Position numbers and translations under genes: made by a program. Source: Arcobacter aquimarinus (GTDB taxonomy: Bacteria > Campylobacterota > Campylobacteria > Campylobacterales > Arcobacteraceae). From it: 64,000 bases of DNA. Of this stretch, positions 27,649 through 36,975 are shown piece after piece. The stretch's first letter is position 1, and every line of letters starts with the position of its first letter. Below the pieces are notes generated by a model. It saw nothing but the letters and a program-made list of their open reading frames with translations, did no database searches and was not told the DNA's origin. Where the stretch lies: positions 744,001-808,000 of the forward strand of contig NZ_CP030944.1 of assembly GCF_013177635.1 (NCBI RefSeq). The letters run 5' to 3'.

Positions 27649-28317
27649 ATGATGACGAATAAAAAAAATCTTAATCTTTCTGGAGAATGGAGTCAAGAGA
27701 GATATCCGTTCCGACATATGTCACAGGATAAACAGCCAACAGTTTTGAGCGATATCTATAAGGAGGAGATTAATATAGCCATTTGGCAACGACATAAACA
27801 ATTTTCAGTAAAAGAATTTTTAGCATTAAATCCTACATTTCAAAAAGAAATGGTCCTAACACCACAAGATGCATTTTCACGTATTAGCGAATCTTTTGAT
27901 AACAATATGACTGAAGTTAGCGAAGATATTGCTCTGCTTGTAGATATGTTTTGTTATTTGTTTGAACTTAATCAAGTAGGTATGCGATTGAAAGTTTTAG
28001 ATAAAGCGATGTGCCCTAAATTTCATGTTGACAAAGTACCTTGTCGTCTTGTGACAACTTATCAAGGTATGGCTACGCAATGGTTGCCTCACGAGTTAGT
28101 TGATCAAACAAAACTGGGATGGGGTTGTAATGGCTTACCTGATAATGAATCTGGTCTTTACCAAAGTGAAAGTGATATCCAACAACTACATTGTGGCGAT
28201 GTTGCACTAATCAAAGGTACACTTTGGGAAGGTAATGAAAATGCAGGATTAGTCCACCGTTCACCAGAATTAGTAGCTAATGAAAAGCGTTTGATATTAA
28301 CTTTAGATTTTATGTAG
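27649..28317 (+). CDS. DUF1826 protein, probable horizontal acquisition
   Basis: The protein (about 222 residues) matches the DUF1826 family, best known from gammaproteobacteria beside zinc-homeostasis genes. AAAGGA places the start at the ATG pair 27649/27652. Key parts are PKFHVDKVPCRLVTTYQG (H126, D128), LGWGCNGLPDNESG, and CGDVALIKGTLW with LVHRSPE (H203). The HxD plus distal His spacing recalls the metal triad of 2-oxoglutarate/Fe(II) dioxygenases; that is my inference. Two sampled 60-base lines are 38% and 45% G+C against 17% in a line of the gene before it, and codon choice differs, so transfer is likely. Confidence 0.78.
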   Translation: MMTNKKNLNLSGEWSQERYPFRHMSQDKQPTVLSDIYKEEINIAIWQRHKQFSVKEFLALNPTFQKEMVLTPQDAFSRISESFDNNMTEVSEDIALLVDMFCYLFELNQVGMRLKVLDKAMCPKFHVDKVPCRLVTTYQGMATQWLPHELVDQTKLGWGCNGLPDNESGLYQSESDIQQLHCGDVALIKGTLWEGNENAGLVHRSPELVANEKRLILTLDFM

Positions 28318-28381
28318 CTAAATCTTATGGCTTGTCTTCTGAAGCTAAGATATACTTATTATTTATTATAGAAAAGATAAA

Positions 28382-29758
28382 TTACTCTTTTCTATTTTCA
28401 AAAATTCTTTCCGTAAATTGGGCAAATTTACCACGAACTGCTTTTTCAAGTTCTATTGCAAACATTTTAAGTTCTGGATGTGCTTCATTTGTTTGTTTTA
28501 AAAGAGTTGTTAAGCCATTGTTATATTTATTTAAATACAAATTATCAATTTGTCTATTTGAACCAATAACTATTGCCATGCAACTTTCATCAAGTCTTGA
28601 AAGTATTAATTGTGTTGTTTTTTCACTACTATTTTGCCATTCATCCATAATAACAATAGCGCTACTTAAAGTTCTTCCTCTTGCTTCTCCTGGCCATAAA
28701 GTTTCTATACAATATCTTGATTTTAATTCATTGATTTTTGATTCTATGGATTCTTGATTATCTTTATTTTCACTCTTTTTTAATTGTTTTTTTGCAACAA
28801 ATTCTAAAGTATCACTAAGTGCCATATTATAAATTCTAAATTTTTCATCATTTCCAGCTAAATATCCAACATCAGCACCTTTATCAAGAGATTCTATTGA
28901 ATTTCTAACATAAACAATTTTGTCATATAAACCTAAATCAATCAATCTCATAGCACTTACAATAGACATTAAAGTTTTTCCACTTCCTGCTTTTGCATCA
29001 ATTACAAGTAAATCATAAATATTAGATAAAATTGCTTTTGTAAATAGTTTTTGTTTTAAATTTACAGGTTTTACACTCAAAGCTTTAAAATCATTCTCTT
29101 TTAAAATATCTATTTTTTGATTTGTAATAATTGCATATTCCACATTTCCATCATTACTTTCAAAGCTATATGAAAAATTTTCCATTTCATAGTTTTCATC
29201 TATTAATTTTATATCTTTATTTTCTAAACTATTAAATACAGAAGAATCAAGCTGTAGATTTTTTACAAAATTAAATTTCGGAACAGTTGATTTATCATCA
29301 TGTAAAGTTTCTGTTTTTATACCTTTAAATAGTGCAAAAGTTCTTGCATAGACATCAAGGGATAAAAAGATAGTTTGACAACCTTTGTAGTATTCTTGTG
29401 AAATTGATGCAACTTCAATAATTCTTTTATCATTCGATTCAGAAATATGAATTTGTTCAATTACAGTATCATATTTATCTTTTGAAATAATATCAAGATT
29501 TAGTTCATCATTGAAAAGTTTTACAACTTTAAAACCTGTTTTATAATCAACTTCTTTTATTTTCATCTTTGCTAATAATCTTGCAAATTCTCTTGAATAG
29601 TATCCTAACTCATTTGTAAGCTTCTTTTTATCCTCTAATTCAAGAAGTACAGTTTCAGGGATAACAATATGATTAGTTTTATTGTCTGATATTTTGTAGA
29701 GATTTTGAAGATTTTGTAAGATGATGTTTGTATCTAGCACATATACTTTTTCTTTCAT
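28382..29758 (-). CDS. PIN-PhoH ATPase (PhoH2 type)
   Basis: The 458-residue protein joins an N-terminal PIN ribonuclease domain (KVYVLDTNIILQNL with its first Asp, later ELEDKK and STSN-like acidic residues) to a C-terminal PhoH ATPase. Walker A is VIDAKAGSGKTLMSIV, Walker B is SAIVIMDEWQN, and VIGSNRQIDNL is the sensor-like motif. PhoH2 proteins in other bacteria are RNA helicase/RNase combinations. It is cytoplasmic. It is alone between the DUF1826 gene (convergent) and an FMN reductase gene, with no antitoxin-like small gene upstream. Confidence 0.9.
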   Translation of the reverse strand: MKEKVYVLDTNIILQNLQNLYKISDNKTNHIVIPETVLLELEDKKKLTNELGYYSREFARLLAKMKIKEVDYKTGFKVVKLFNDELNLDIISKDKYDTVIEQIHISESNDKRIIEVASISQEYYKGCQTIFLSLDVYARTFALFKGIKTETLHDDKSTVPKFNFVKNLQLDSSVFNSLENKDIKLIDENYEMENFSYSFESNDGNVEYAIITNQKIDILKENDFKALSVKPVNLKQKLFTKAILSNIYDLLVIDAKAGSGKTLMSIVSAMRLIDLGLYDKIVYVRNSIESLDKGADVGYLAGNDEKFRIYNMALSDTLEFVAKKQLKKSENKDNQESIESKINELKSRYCIETLWPGEARGRTLSSAIVIMDEWQNSSEKTTQLILSRLDESCMAIVIGSNRQIDNLYLNKYNNGLTTLLKQTNEAHPELKMFAIELEKAVRGKFAQFTERIFENRKE

Positions 29759-29890
29759 AAGAAATTTTAATATAGATAAATAACAAAAGAGTTACAAAAT
29801 TGCTGATTTTTTAGACAAGTATTTGAAATAATAAATATAAATATTTTAATATTAAATTTAAAAAATTAGTTTTAAAGTAGGCAGTTTTTC

Positions 29891-29920
29891 AAGCTAAGAT
29901 TGTAAATATAATCTTAGCTT
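29891..29920. repeat. 11-bp inverted repeat after the FMN reductase gene
   Basis: AAGCTAAGATT (29891-29901) and AATCTTAGCTT (29910-29920) form a perfect stem with an 8-nt loop. Neither strand has a following U-tract, so this is a transcript-end hairpin at best. Confidence 0.45.
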
Positions 29921-29934
29921 AAAAGTAAAAGATT

Positions 29935-30444
29935 TTAATCTTTTGATAGTCTAATCAATGAGTTTATCATAGCAACAGCACTCTCTTCATTTAGAGGTTT
30001 TTCATAAGTTGTTAGTAACTCTCTTGCTAGAATATTTGCACCTAAATGTTGATACATTAATCTCATAGCTTGAAGACCTTTTGCTCCACCACCACCGCTG
30101 TGCGTAGCAAGTCCAACTATTTTTTCATTAAAAGCATCTCTCCAGCTCTTTGTAGCTCTTGAAGTCCAAGACATAGCATTGTTTAATACAGGAGGCATTA
30201 CTCCGTTGTATTCAGGTGCAACAATAATAAATGCTTTTAGTTCTAAAATTTTAGTAGCTAAATCTAAAACAGATTCAGGAATACCATTTTCTTCCTCTTC
30301 TAGTGTACTATATAAAGGTAATTTTAAATCAACTAAATTTATAAATTCAACTTCACAATTTTGACTTAGTGCTAACTCTTTTAGTTTTAATCCTAATTTT
30401 AAGTTATTATTAGAGCTAGCAACTAATATTCCTATTTTTGGCAT
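29935..30444 (-). CDS. NAD(P)H-dependent FMN reductase family protein
   Basis: This flavodoxin-like reductase has the phosphate-binding start KIGILVASSNNNLKLG, VAPEYNGVMPPVLNNAMSW (the FMN contact PEYN) and GLATHSGGGGAKG. It should reduce flavin, quinones, azo compounds or metals with NAD(P)H in the cytoplasm. The open frame extends to 30501, but AAGGATTATT directly before the ATG at 30444 and the family-typical first residues MPKIGILV decide for the shorter 169-residue form. It stands alone. Substrate is not predictable. Confidence 0.88.
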   Translation of the reverse strand: MPKIGILVASSNNNLKLGLKLKELALSQNCEVEFINLVDLKLPLYSTLEEEENGIPESVLDLATKILELKAFIIVAPEYNGVMPPVLNNAMSWTSRATKSWRDAFNEKIVGLATHSGGGGAKGLQAMRLMYQHLGANILARELLTTYEKPLNEESAVAMINSLIRLSKD

Positions 30445-30570
30445 AATAATCCTTATATATTTTTTTAAAAAGGTATTATAGCAAAGCAATACTTTATACA
30501 TAAGTTTTTAAAATTGAGATAAAAATAGTTATAATGTAAATCAATATAATCTCAAAATAAGTTGTAACTG

Positions 30571-32475
30571 ATGAAAATAGAAAAAGAGAAACAATTTTTA
30601 AGAATAATAAAATTTATGCCCACACTTTTTGTTGTATTTTTTTCCTTTTTTATAATTTTATTTTTATATTATGAAAATAAAAAAACTTTCAATGAAGAAA
30701 AAAAAGAGATAGAAGAAAAATATATTTTAAAAAATAAAGAAATTATACAAGAAGAAGTTAATCGCGTTTATGAGTTTATAAAACAATTACAAAAAAATAC
30801 AGAACAAGAATTAAAAAATAATATAAAAAGTAGAGTTTACGAAGCTCACTCTATAGCAACAAATATATATAAAGAGTATAAAGGTACAAAAACAGATAAA
30901 GAGATTTTTGAATTAATAAAAGTTACATTGGGTAGTATAAGATACAATGAAGGAAGAGGCTATTTTTTTATGGATGATGTTCATGGGAATAAACTTTTAC
31001 ATCCAATAGATACTTCAATTGAAGGAAAAAATTTTATAAATTATACAGATGCAAAGGGGTATAAACTTTTTCAATCAATTGTAAATGTTATAAAAGAAAA
31101 AACAGAAAGATTTGATGAATATTATTGGTATAAACCAAATACAAATGGTGAGATTGGTCGTAAGATATCTTTTTATAAATATTTTGAGCCCTTAAATATG
31201 GCAATTGGAACTGGAGAGTATTTTGATGATTTTGAAAAAATAATTCAAAAACAAGCGTTAGAATATATAAGTGCAATTAGATTTGGTAGTTCAGGATATA
31301 TTTTTGTATTAAATTACGATGGTATTTATTTGAGTCATATTAAAAAAGATTTTATTGGAAAAGATTATTTAGAAAATGATAATTTAAAAAACAATATTAA
31401 AGCTATTAAAGAGATGTTAGATATAGCAAAAAATGGTTCAGGATTCTGTACTTATATTCAAAATCAAAAACCAGGTACAAATATATCTGTAAAGAAAATT
31501 AGTTATATTCAAGGTCTAAATGATTGGGGATGGTTAGTTGGAACAGGTTTTTATGAAGATGATGTAAATTCAGAGTTATTAGAAGTAAAGAAAAAATTAG
31601 ATGAAAAATATGAAGCTTATGTTAAAAATATTTTGATAATAGGTATTATATTGATTATTGTGTTATTGATTATTTCAAAATATATTTCAATATTTTTAGA
31701 AAATAAATTTAATCAATATAAAAAAGAATTAGATAAAAATCAAACTCTTTTACATCAACAATCAAAAATGGCTGCAATGGGAGAAATGATAGGAAATATA
31801 GCTCATCAATGGAGACAACCATTATCTACTATTACAACTGCTTCAAGTGGAATGGTTTTGCAAAAAGAAATGGGTATTTTAACTGATGAATTTTTTTATG
31901 AAGCATCTAAAAAAATAAATACATCTGCTCAACATTTATCTCAAACTATTGATGATTTTAGAAATTTCTTTAGCCCAAATAAACAAAAAGGAAAATTCTT
32001 TTTAAGAAATACATTTTTAACAACATTAGATTTAATTTCTGCACAGTTTAATGCAAAAGAAATCAATATCATAAAAAATATTGAAGATGTGGAACTTTAC
32101 AGTTATGAAAATGAACTTATACAAGCTTTGATTAATATTTTAAATAATTCAAGGGATGAATTACTAAAAAGAGATAGTGAAAGATATATTTTTATTGATG
32201 TAAAAAAAACGAAAAATGATAAAGTTGATATTATTATCAAAGATAATGCAGGTGGTATCAAAGAAGAATATTTTGATAAAATATTTGAACCTTATTTTAC
32301 AACAAAACATCAATCTCAAGGTACAGGAATAGGACTTTATATGACTGAAGAGATAATTTCAAAACATTTAAATGGAATAATTGAAGCTGAAAATGTTGAA
32401 TTCACTTATAATGACAAACAATATAAAGGAGCTTCTTTCACTATAAAATTGGATATAAAAGATAACTTAAATTAA
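30571..32475 (+). CDS. Cache-domain sensor histidine kinase
   Basis: The 634-residue kinase has a first membrane helix (about 16-36) and a large periplasmic part with two Cache-type modules, seen as GRGYFFMDDVHGNKLLHP and SSGYIFVLNYDGIYLSHIKKDFIGKDY. A second helix follows (about 352-372) and then the kinase core. H412 in GNIAHQWRQPLST is the phospho-acceptor. NNSRDEL is the N box, DNAGGIKEEYFDKIFEPYFTT the G1/F region, and GTGIGLYM the G2 box. No response regulator is adjacent, so it is an orphan. Cache pairs of this kind often bind small organic acids or amino acids. Confidence 0.9.
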   Translation: MKIEKEKQFLRIIKFMPTLFVVFFSFFIILFLYYENKKTFNEEKKEIEEKYILKNKEIIQEEVNRVYEFIKQLQKNTEQELKNNIKSRVYEAHSIATNIYKEYKGTKTDKEIFELIKVTLGSIRYNEGRGYFFMDDVHGNKLLHPIDTSIEGKNFINYTDAKGYKLFQSIVNVIKEKTERFDEYYWYKPNTNGEIGRKISFYKYFEPLNMAIGTGEYFDDFEKIIQKQALEYISAIRFGSSGYIFVLNYDGIYLSHIKKDFIGKDYLENDNLKNNIKAIKEMLDIAKNGSGFCTYIQNQKPGTNISVKKISYIQGLNDWGWLVGTGFYEDDVNSELLEVKKKLDEKYEAYVKNILIIGIILIIVLLIISKYISIFLENKFNQYKKELDKNQTLLHQQSKMAAMGEMIGNIAHQWRQPLSTITTASSGMVLQKEMGILTDEFFYEASKKINTSAQHLSQTIDDFRNFFSPNKQKGKFFLRNTFLTTLDLISAQFNAKEINIIKNIEDVELYSYENELIQALINILNNSRDELLKRDSERYIFIDVKKTKNDKVDIIIKDNAGGIKEEYFDKIFEPYFTTKHQSQGTGIGLYMTEEIISKHLNGIIEAENVEFTYNDKQYKGASFTIKLDIKDNLN

Positions 32476-32481
32476 AAATTT

Positions 32482-32509
32482 AGGAGTTGAAAATTACAAC
32501 TCCTTTTTT
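32482..32509 (+). terminator. terminator of the Cache histidine kinase gene
   Basis: AGGAGTTG (32482-32489) and CAACTCCT (32497-32504) form a stem followed by six T residues. It lies between the kinase stop and the convergent small periplasmic gene. Confidence 0.75.
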
Positions 32510-32512
32510 ATA

Positions 32513-32815
32513 TTATTGAGTAATTTCTTTACTTTTTATATAAACTTCATGTCCTTCACCAGCATCTAAAATAACAACAAAATCTTCACTTGGTTTTTTA
32601 AATGTTACTTCGCCATTATCATCCATTTTTGTTTCAATAACAGCTTTTTCATTTTGTTCAACTATAAAAGCAACTCCACTAGAACTACTTCCATCACTAA
32701 ATCCACCTTCACAAGTGATTGTTCCATCACCATTGTCAAAACAACTCATTACTGCTGAGTGTGCAAAAGCACTACTTGCTAAAAAAGCAAGTGAAAATAT
32801 AGTTTTTTTAATCAT
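32513..32815 (-). CDS. small periplasmic protein downstream of feoB
   Basis: The 100-residue protein has a signal peptide ending AFA, so the mature chain starts HSAVMSCFDNGDGTITC. Two Cys and an N-terminal His are in place for metal or disulfide use. GGFSDGSSSSGVAF and VVILDAGEGHEVYIK give it a beta-rich, immunoglobulin-like look. I recall similar small proteins beside metal transporters but cannot name the family. It is the last gene of the leftward feo operon, 46 bases after feoB. A role in periplasmic iron or metal handling is inference from position. Confidence 0.65.
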   Translation of the reverse strand: MIKKTIFSLAFLASSAFAHSAVMSCFDNGDGTITCEGGFSDGSSSSGVAFIVEQNEKAVIETKMDDNGEVTFKKPSEDFVVILDAGEGHEVYIKSKEITQ

Positions 32816-32861
32816 TTTTTTCCTTTTTATTAAATTTAAATTTTCTATAATTTTTAGAGGT

Positions 32862-35324
32862 TTAATTTTTAAAATTTTTTGCTCCTCCTTTCCAATTGAT
32901 AGATTTATTTGGATAAAAAGCTAAAATCAAAGTTATAGCTAAAACTGTAAAATAAAAATAACTCATAGCTTCTAATCCACTCCATGAGTAGATATTTCCA
33001 ACTGTAAATATAAAAGAAGCAATAAATACACCCAAACTTACTGGGAAAAATATCGCAAATAACATCCATTTAAAGCTATTTGTTTGCATTTTTACAACAA
33101 TCATTGTAGCTATACAAGGAGGTGTTAAAAGCATAAAAATAATAATCGCAGTTGCATGAAGTGGAGTATAGCCACTATTTTGTGCCATAGCTTCTTCAGC
33201 TCTTTGATTGTCTGCTTTGTTGTTTTCATATAAACTTCCCAAAGTTGCAACAGCACTTTCTCTTGCAGCAAATGAACTTAAAAATGCCACATTTATTTTC
33301 CAATCAAATCCAGCATACTTTGTAATAGGTTCAATTGATTTTCCCATCATTCCAAGAAGAGAGTTTTCAATTTTTTCATTTTTCATTTCTCTTAAAATAT
33401 TTTTTCTATTAGTTGATAGTTTTCTAAGGGCAATATTTATTTTTTTTGCATCATTGTCACTCAAAGGTCTTATAAATTTATAAAGAGTTTGATTCTCTTT
33501 TTCATATTTTTCATCAACACTTGATGATGAATTTATCATTTTAGCAGCTCTATAGTCATCATAAAAATTTAAAGCTAAAGAGACTTTTTCTTTATCATTT
33601 AAATATTCATAATAAATTGTATTTTTCGTTTTTTCATCAAATTCTATTAAAGATTTTTGGGCTAAAAAATCATATTTTGTTTTGGATTCATCACTTAATC
33701 CTGGAAATTGAAGCATTGCAAAAAGCACAATAGCAACAGCAAGTACAATAGTTACAACTTTTTTTATATAAACCCAAACCCTTTGTGAAGCTCTTATTAT
33801 TACACCTTTAAAAGTTGGTAAATGATAAGGTGGAAGTTCCATCAAAAAAGGAGCAGTTTCTCTATTTTTTAGAATAGTGCTTGTTAAAATTTTGGCAACA
33901 ATTAAAGCACAAAAAACTGTAACAGTTGAGATGAAAAACATCATTATTGCCATATCAGGTTTAAAAAAAGCACCTAAAAGTAGGGTATAAAAAGGAACTT
34001 TTGCCAAACAATTCATATAAGGAACAGTTAAAACTGTAGCCATTCTAGCTCTATCATCTGCTATTCCTTTTGTAGCCATAACTCCTGGAACTGCACAACC
34101 TCCAACCATAGCTCCACCTAAAACCAAAGGAAGTGTAGATTGTCCATGAAGTCCAAATTTTCTAAAAACTCTATCTAAAATAAATGCCATTCTTGGCATA
34201 TAGCCCACATCTTCCATAATAGCAATCAAAGCAAATAAAATAAAAAAGATAGGAATATAATTAAGTAGGGCATTTGCACTATTTACCATCCAAATAGTAA
34301 AATCAGTTATCATAGGAACATCTGTAAAGTTTGCTTTTGGCATTATATCTATAACAAAATTTTTAAAACTAGCTAATATTGGCCAAGTATAATCTGTGAG
34401 TTTATATCCATAAACAATAGAAATTTGATAAACTAAAAACATAATTGCAAATAAAATAGGTAAAGCTAAAAATCTATTTAAGATTATTTTATCAGCTTTA
34501 TCTGTTAGAGTTTTTTTATTTGGATTTTTATGAATTACGGCTTTTTCTTGTATAAGTTCAGCACTATCGTATCTGAAAGTTGCAAGAAAAGTGATGATAT
34601 TTTTATTATAAGTTGTTTGAAAAAGTTCATTTTGTTTTTGTAAAATCTCTTTTATATCAGAAATCTCTTTTGATATGAAATTTATTATTGTTTCATCATT
34701 TTCTAATGCTTTTATGGCTAACCATCTTTTTGATAAATTAGTTTTAAAAGTTTTGATTTCATTTTCAATATAAGAGATATATGGTTCTAATTCTTCATAA
34801 TTTATTTGAAACTCTTCAATATCAGCTTTATTTTCATAAAGAGTTGTGATTGCTTTCATAATATCTTCTTTTCCAACTCCTTTTGCTCCACTTGCTTCTA
34901 TAACGGGGCATCCAAGCATTGATGAGATTTTTTTGCTATCTATATTTATATCTCTTCTTTTAGCCACATCCATCATATTTAAAACTAAAACAACAGGAAT
35001 TCCAATTTCTAAAAGTTGAAAAGTTAAATATAAATTTCTTTTTAAATTTGAAGCATCAACTACATTTATTATTACATCAGGTTTTTCATTTAAGATATAC
35101 TCTTTTGCAACTCTTTCTTCAAGAGAATATGAACTAAAAGAGTAAGTCCCTGGTAAATCTACCATTTCTATTTTATAATCATCAAATCTAAAAAAACCAG
35201 TTTTTTTGTCTACAGTTACTCCTGGATAATTTGCTATATGTTGCTCAATTCCACTAACTAAATTAAAAATTGTTGATTTACCACAGTTTGGCTGTCCTGC
35301 TAATACTGCTTTTATTTTTTTCAT
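32862..35324 (-). CDS. feoB: ferrous iron transporter FeoB
   Basis: FeoB is the inner-membrane ferrous iron permease with an N-terminal G domain. The 820-residue protein shows G1 GQPNCGKSTIFN, G3 DLPGTYSF and G4 LNMMD. A helical guanine-dissociation-like region follows, then two Gate domains with PLVLGGAMVGGCAVPGVMAT and, near the end, TPPCIATMIVVKM. The Cys of the GCAVPG segment is in a pore position in the family. A charged loop of roughly 80 residues splits the second half. It overlaps feoA by four bases and lies under the Fur-like box of the operon. Confidence 0.96.
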   Translation of the reverse strand: MKKIKAVLAGQPNCGKSTIFNLVSGIEQHIANYPGVTVDKKTGFFRFDDYKIEMVDLPGTYSFSSYSLEERVAKEYILNEKPDVIINVVDASNLKRNLYLTFQLLEIGIPVVLVLNMMDVAKRRDINIDSKKISSMLGCPVIEASGAKGVGKEDIMKAITTLYENKADIEEFQINYEELEPYISYIENEIKTFKTNLSKRWLAIKALENDETIINFISKEISDIKEILQKQNELFQTTYNKNIITFLATFRYDSAELIQEKAVIHKNPNKKTLTDKADKIILNRFLALPILFAIMFLVYQISIVYGYKLTDYTWPILASFKNFVIDIMPKANFTDVPMITDFTIWMVNSANALLNYIPIFFILFALIAIMEDVGYMPRMAFILDRVFRKFGLHGQSTLPLVLGGAMVGGCAVPGVMATKGIADDRARMATVLTVPYMNCLAKVPFYTLLLGAFFKPDMAIMMFFISTVTVFCALIVAKILTSTILKNRETAPFLMELPPYHLPTFKGVIIRASQRVWVYIKKVVTIVLAVAIVLFAMLQFPGLSDESKTKYDFLAQKSLIEFDEKTKNTIYYEYLNDKEKVSLALNFYDDYRAAKMINSSSSVDEKYEKENQTLYKFIRPLSDNDAKKINIALRKLSTNRKNILREMKNEKIENSLLGMMGKSIEPITKYAGFDWKINVAFLSSFAARESAVATLGSLYENNKADNQRAEEAMAQNSGYTPLHATAIIIFMLLTPPCIATMIVVKMQTNSFKWMLFAIFFPVSLGVFIASFIFTVGNIYSWSGLEAMSYFYFTVLAITLILAFYPNKSINWKGGAKNFKN

Positions 35325-35545
35325 ATCATCTCTACTTCTATTAATTTTGCTTCACTTTTTCTAAGTGTTATATGATAGTTTTGGATTTTTAACTCCATTG
35401 GGTCATAAAGTGGTGCTTCTCTTATGATTTCAATAGAAGCTCCATTTACAAATCCCATATCTAAAAGTTTATAAAGTAATCTTCCTTGGGCATTTAGCTT
35501 TAGAATTTTTACAATATTTCCTTTTTTTATCTCATCTAATCCCAT
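35321..35545 (-). CDS. feoA: ferrous iron transport protein FeoA
   Basis: FeoA is a small SH3-like cytoplasmic partner of FeoB. The 74-residue protein has the family pattern GNIVKILKLNAQGRLLYKLLDMGFVNGASIEI (ends quoted: GNIVKI and GASIEI) and ends in the PLYDPMELKIQNYHITLRKSEA strand pair. Its start overlaps the upstream membrane-protein gene by 10 bases and its stop overlaps feoB by 4, so translation of the three is coupled. Confidence 0.93.
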   Translation of the reverse strand: MGLDEIKKGNIVKILKLNAQGRLLYKLLDMGFVNGASIEIIREAPLYDPMELKIQNYHITLRKSEAKLIEVEMI

Positions 35546-36975
35546 TTTTCTTCCTTGATTTTTTTGTAATTTTCTTTTGAAAAAATAGCTGCAAAATAAG
35601 AGTTTCCGTTGTCATATCGAATTAGATAATGAAGTGGGTCGGCTATTAGTTTTAATCTCATATTTTTATAATCAAACTCTTTTAAATCAAGTTTGATAAA
35701 CTCAAAATCCCAAGTTAATAGATAAAAGTTACTGTTTTTATCTATTGCATAACCACTTAGTTTTTGTTGTCTATTTTCAGAGATATTTATATGAATTATC
35801 TCTTCATCTTTTGGATAATTTATCTCTTTTAAAGTGATTTTGTCATTCTGTTTTTTTAGATTAAAAAGCCTATTTTGATTATCTTGTATTAAATATCCCA
35901 AATCAAATGGCTTGATATTTGTAGTTTTTCCCCAGATATTTTTTGCTGGATATGAAAAATTTAGCTCTTTTAGTTTTTCGTTTAACTCTTCACTTTTGGT
36001 TTTTAAGTAGTCATTATCAAAGTCATAAACTTTCGCGCCATCTTTAAAAATTCCAAAAACTTCTTCAGGAAATTTGATCATTCCTATATTACTTTGAGGA
36101 TTAAAAAGAGGATATAGTTCTACTTGTTTTTTCTTTAACATTTTATAGTTGTACTCAAAACCTAACTTTGAATTTTTTATCTCATTTCCATCATAAAAGA
36201 TATCTTTTATTTGAATAGGAAGTTTTTTTTGAATCTCTAAATCTCTGTAATAAACAAAAGGCAAATAAGACTCATACTCTTTTTGAGAGAAAGTTTTTTT
36301 ATCTTTTATTCCATACTCAAATCTATGTTCTCCAAAGTTTTTTTGATATATAAATTCATCTAAAATATCAGAATAAAAAATATAGTATTTATGAAACTCT
36401 TTTTCAAAACTTCCTTGAAAGCTAAAATAAAATAGGAATAACAAAGTAAAAACAGCTTTTAAAAGTTGTTTTATTCTATTTTGTTCCATAATTACTAAAG
36501 AAATAAAAATATAAGTAAGTAAAGATATAAGAGTAAAAAATAGACTATCTTCAAATACAACTTGCACTATCTCTTTGGGATAATAATCACTAATTATTCT
36601 AAGTAAAGGTATTGAAAAAAGAGTGATAATCAAACAAATAAAAATAATTCCAATGAAAAGATGCAAAAAAATATTTTTAAAAATATTTAGTGGCAAATGA
36701 AGGGTTACTTTTAGCCTTTTTTGAATAATCTCAGGTAAAAACTGAGAAGTAGCCACAATAATTCCCACAAATAAATAAAAATAATATAGTATAAAGTGCG
36801 GTTTATGTTCTAAATGAATAAATCGATACCACATCATAGATTCAGGTTCTATTGTTGAAAATTGAAAATTCAAATCAAAGGCAAAGTAACTTAAGATGAT
36901 AATTGAAAAAATAAGTAAGAAAAATAAAGGATATTTTATTTTTAACCACTCTTTTAAAAATATAGATTTAAACAT
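35536..36975 (-). CDS. ABC-transporter membrane partner, DUF4857-like
   Basis: The 479-residue protein has six hydrophobic segments in the first 200 residues (for example LFFLLIFSIIILSYFAF and YLFVGIIVATSQFL), as in ABC-2 permeases. A soluble C-terminal half of about 280 residues follows. That half has repeated strand-turn units (SGYAIDKNSNFYLLTWD, RLFNLKKQND) like a small propeller or sensor domain. I think it belongs to DUF4857, a family found beside ABC ATPases, but am not sure. It shares its start with the ATPase stop and overlaps feoA. A role in heme or metal-related export or sensing is inference. Confidence 0.7.
   Translation of the reverse strand: MFKSIFLKEWLKIKYPLFFLLIFSIIILSYFAFDLNFQFSTIEPESMMWYRFIHLEHKPHFILYYFYLFVGIIVATSQFLPEIIQKRLKVTLHLPLNIFKNIFLHLFIGIIFICLIITLFSIPLLRIISDYYPKEIVQVVFEDSLFFTLISLLTYIFISLVIMEQNRIKQLLKAVFTLLFLFYFSFQGSFEKEFHKYYIFYSDILDEFIYQKNFGEHRFEYGIKDKKTFSQKEYESYLPFVYYRDLEIQKKLPIQIKDIFYDGNEIKNSKLGFEYNYKMLKKKQVELYPLFNPQSNIGMIKFPEEVFGIFKDGAKVYDFDNDYLKTKSEELNEKLKELNFSYPAKNIWGKTTNIKPFDLGYLIQDNQNRLFNLKKQNDKITLKEINYPKDEEIIHINISENRQQKLSGYAIDKNSNFYLLTWDFEFIKLDLKEFDYKNMRLKLIADPLHYLIRYDNGNSYFAAIFSKENYKKIKEEKWD

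Noticed and set aside
28332-28757. 141-codon plus-strand frame over the PhoH gene
   Set aside because: It lies antisense to a well-conserved PIN-PhoH gene, and its composition is that of a reverse-strand shadow.
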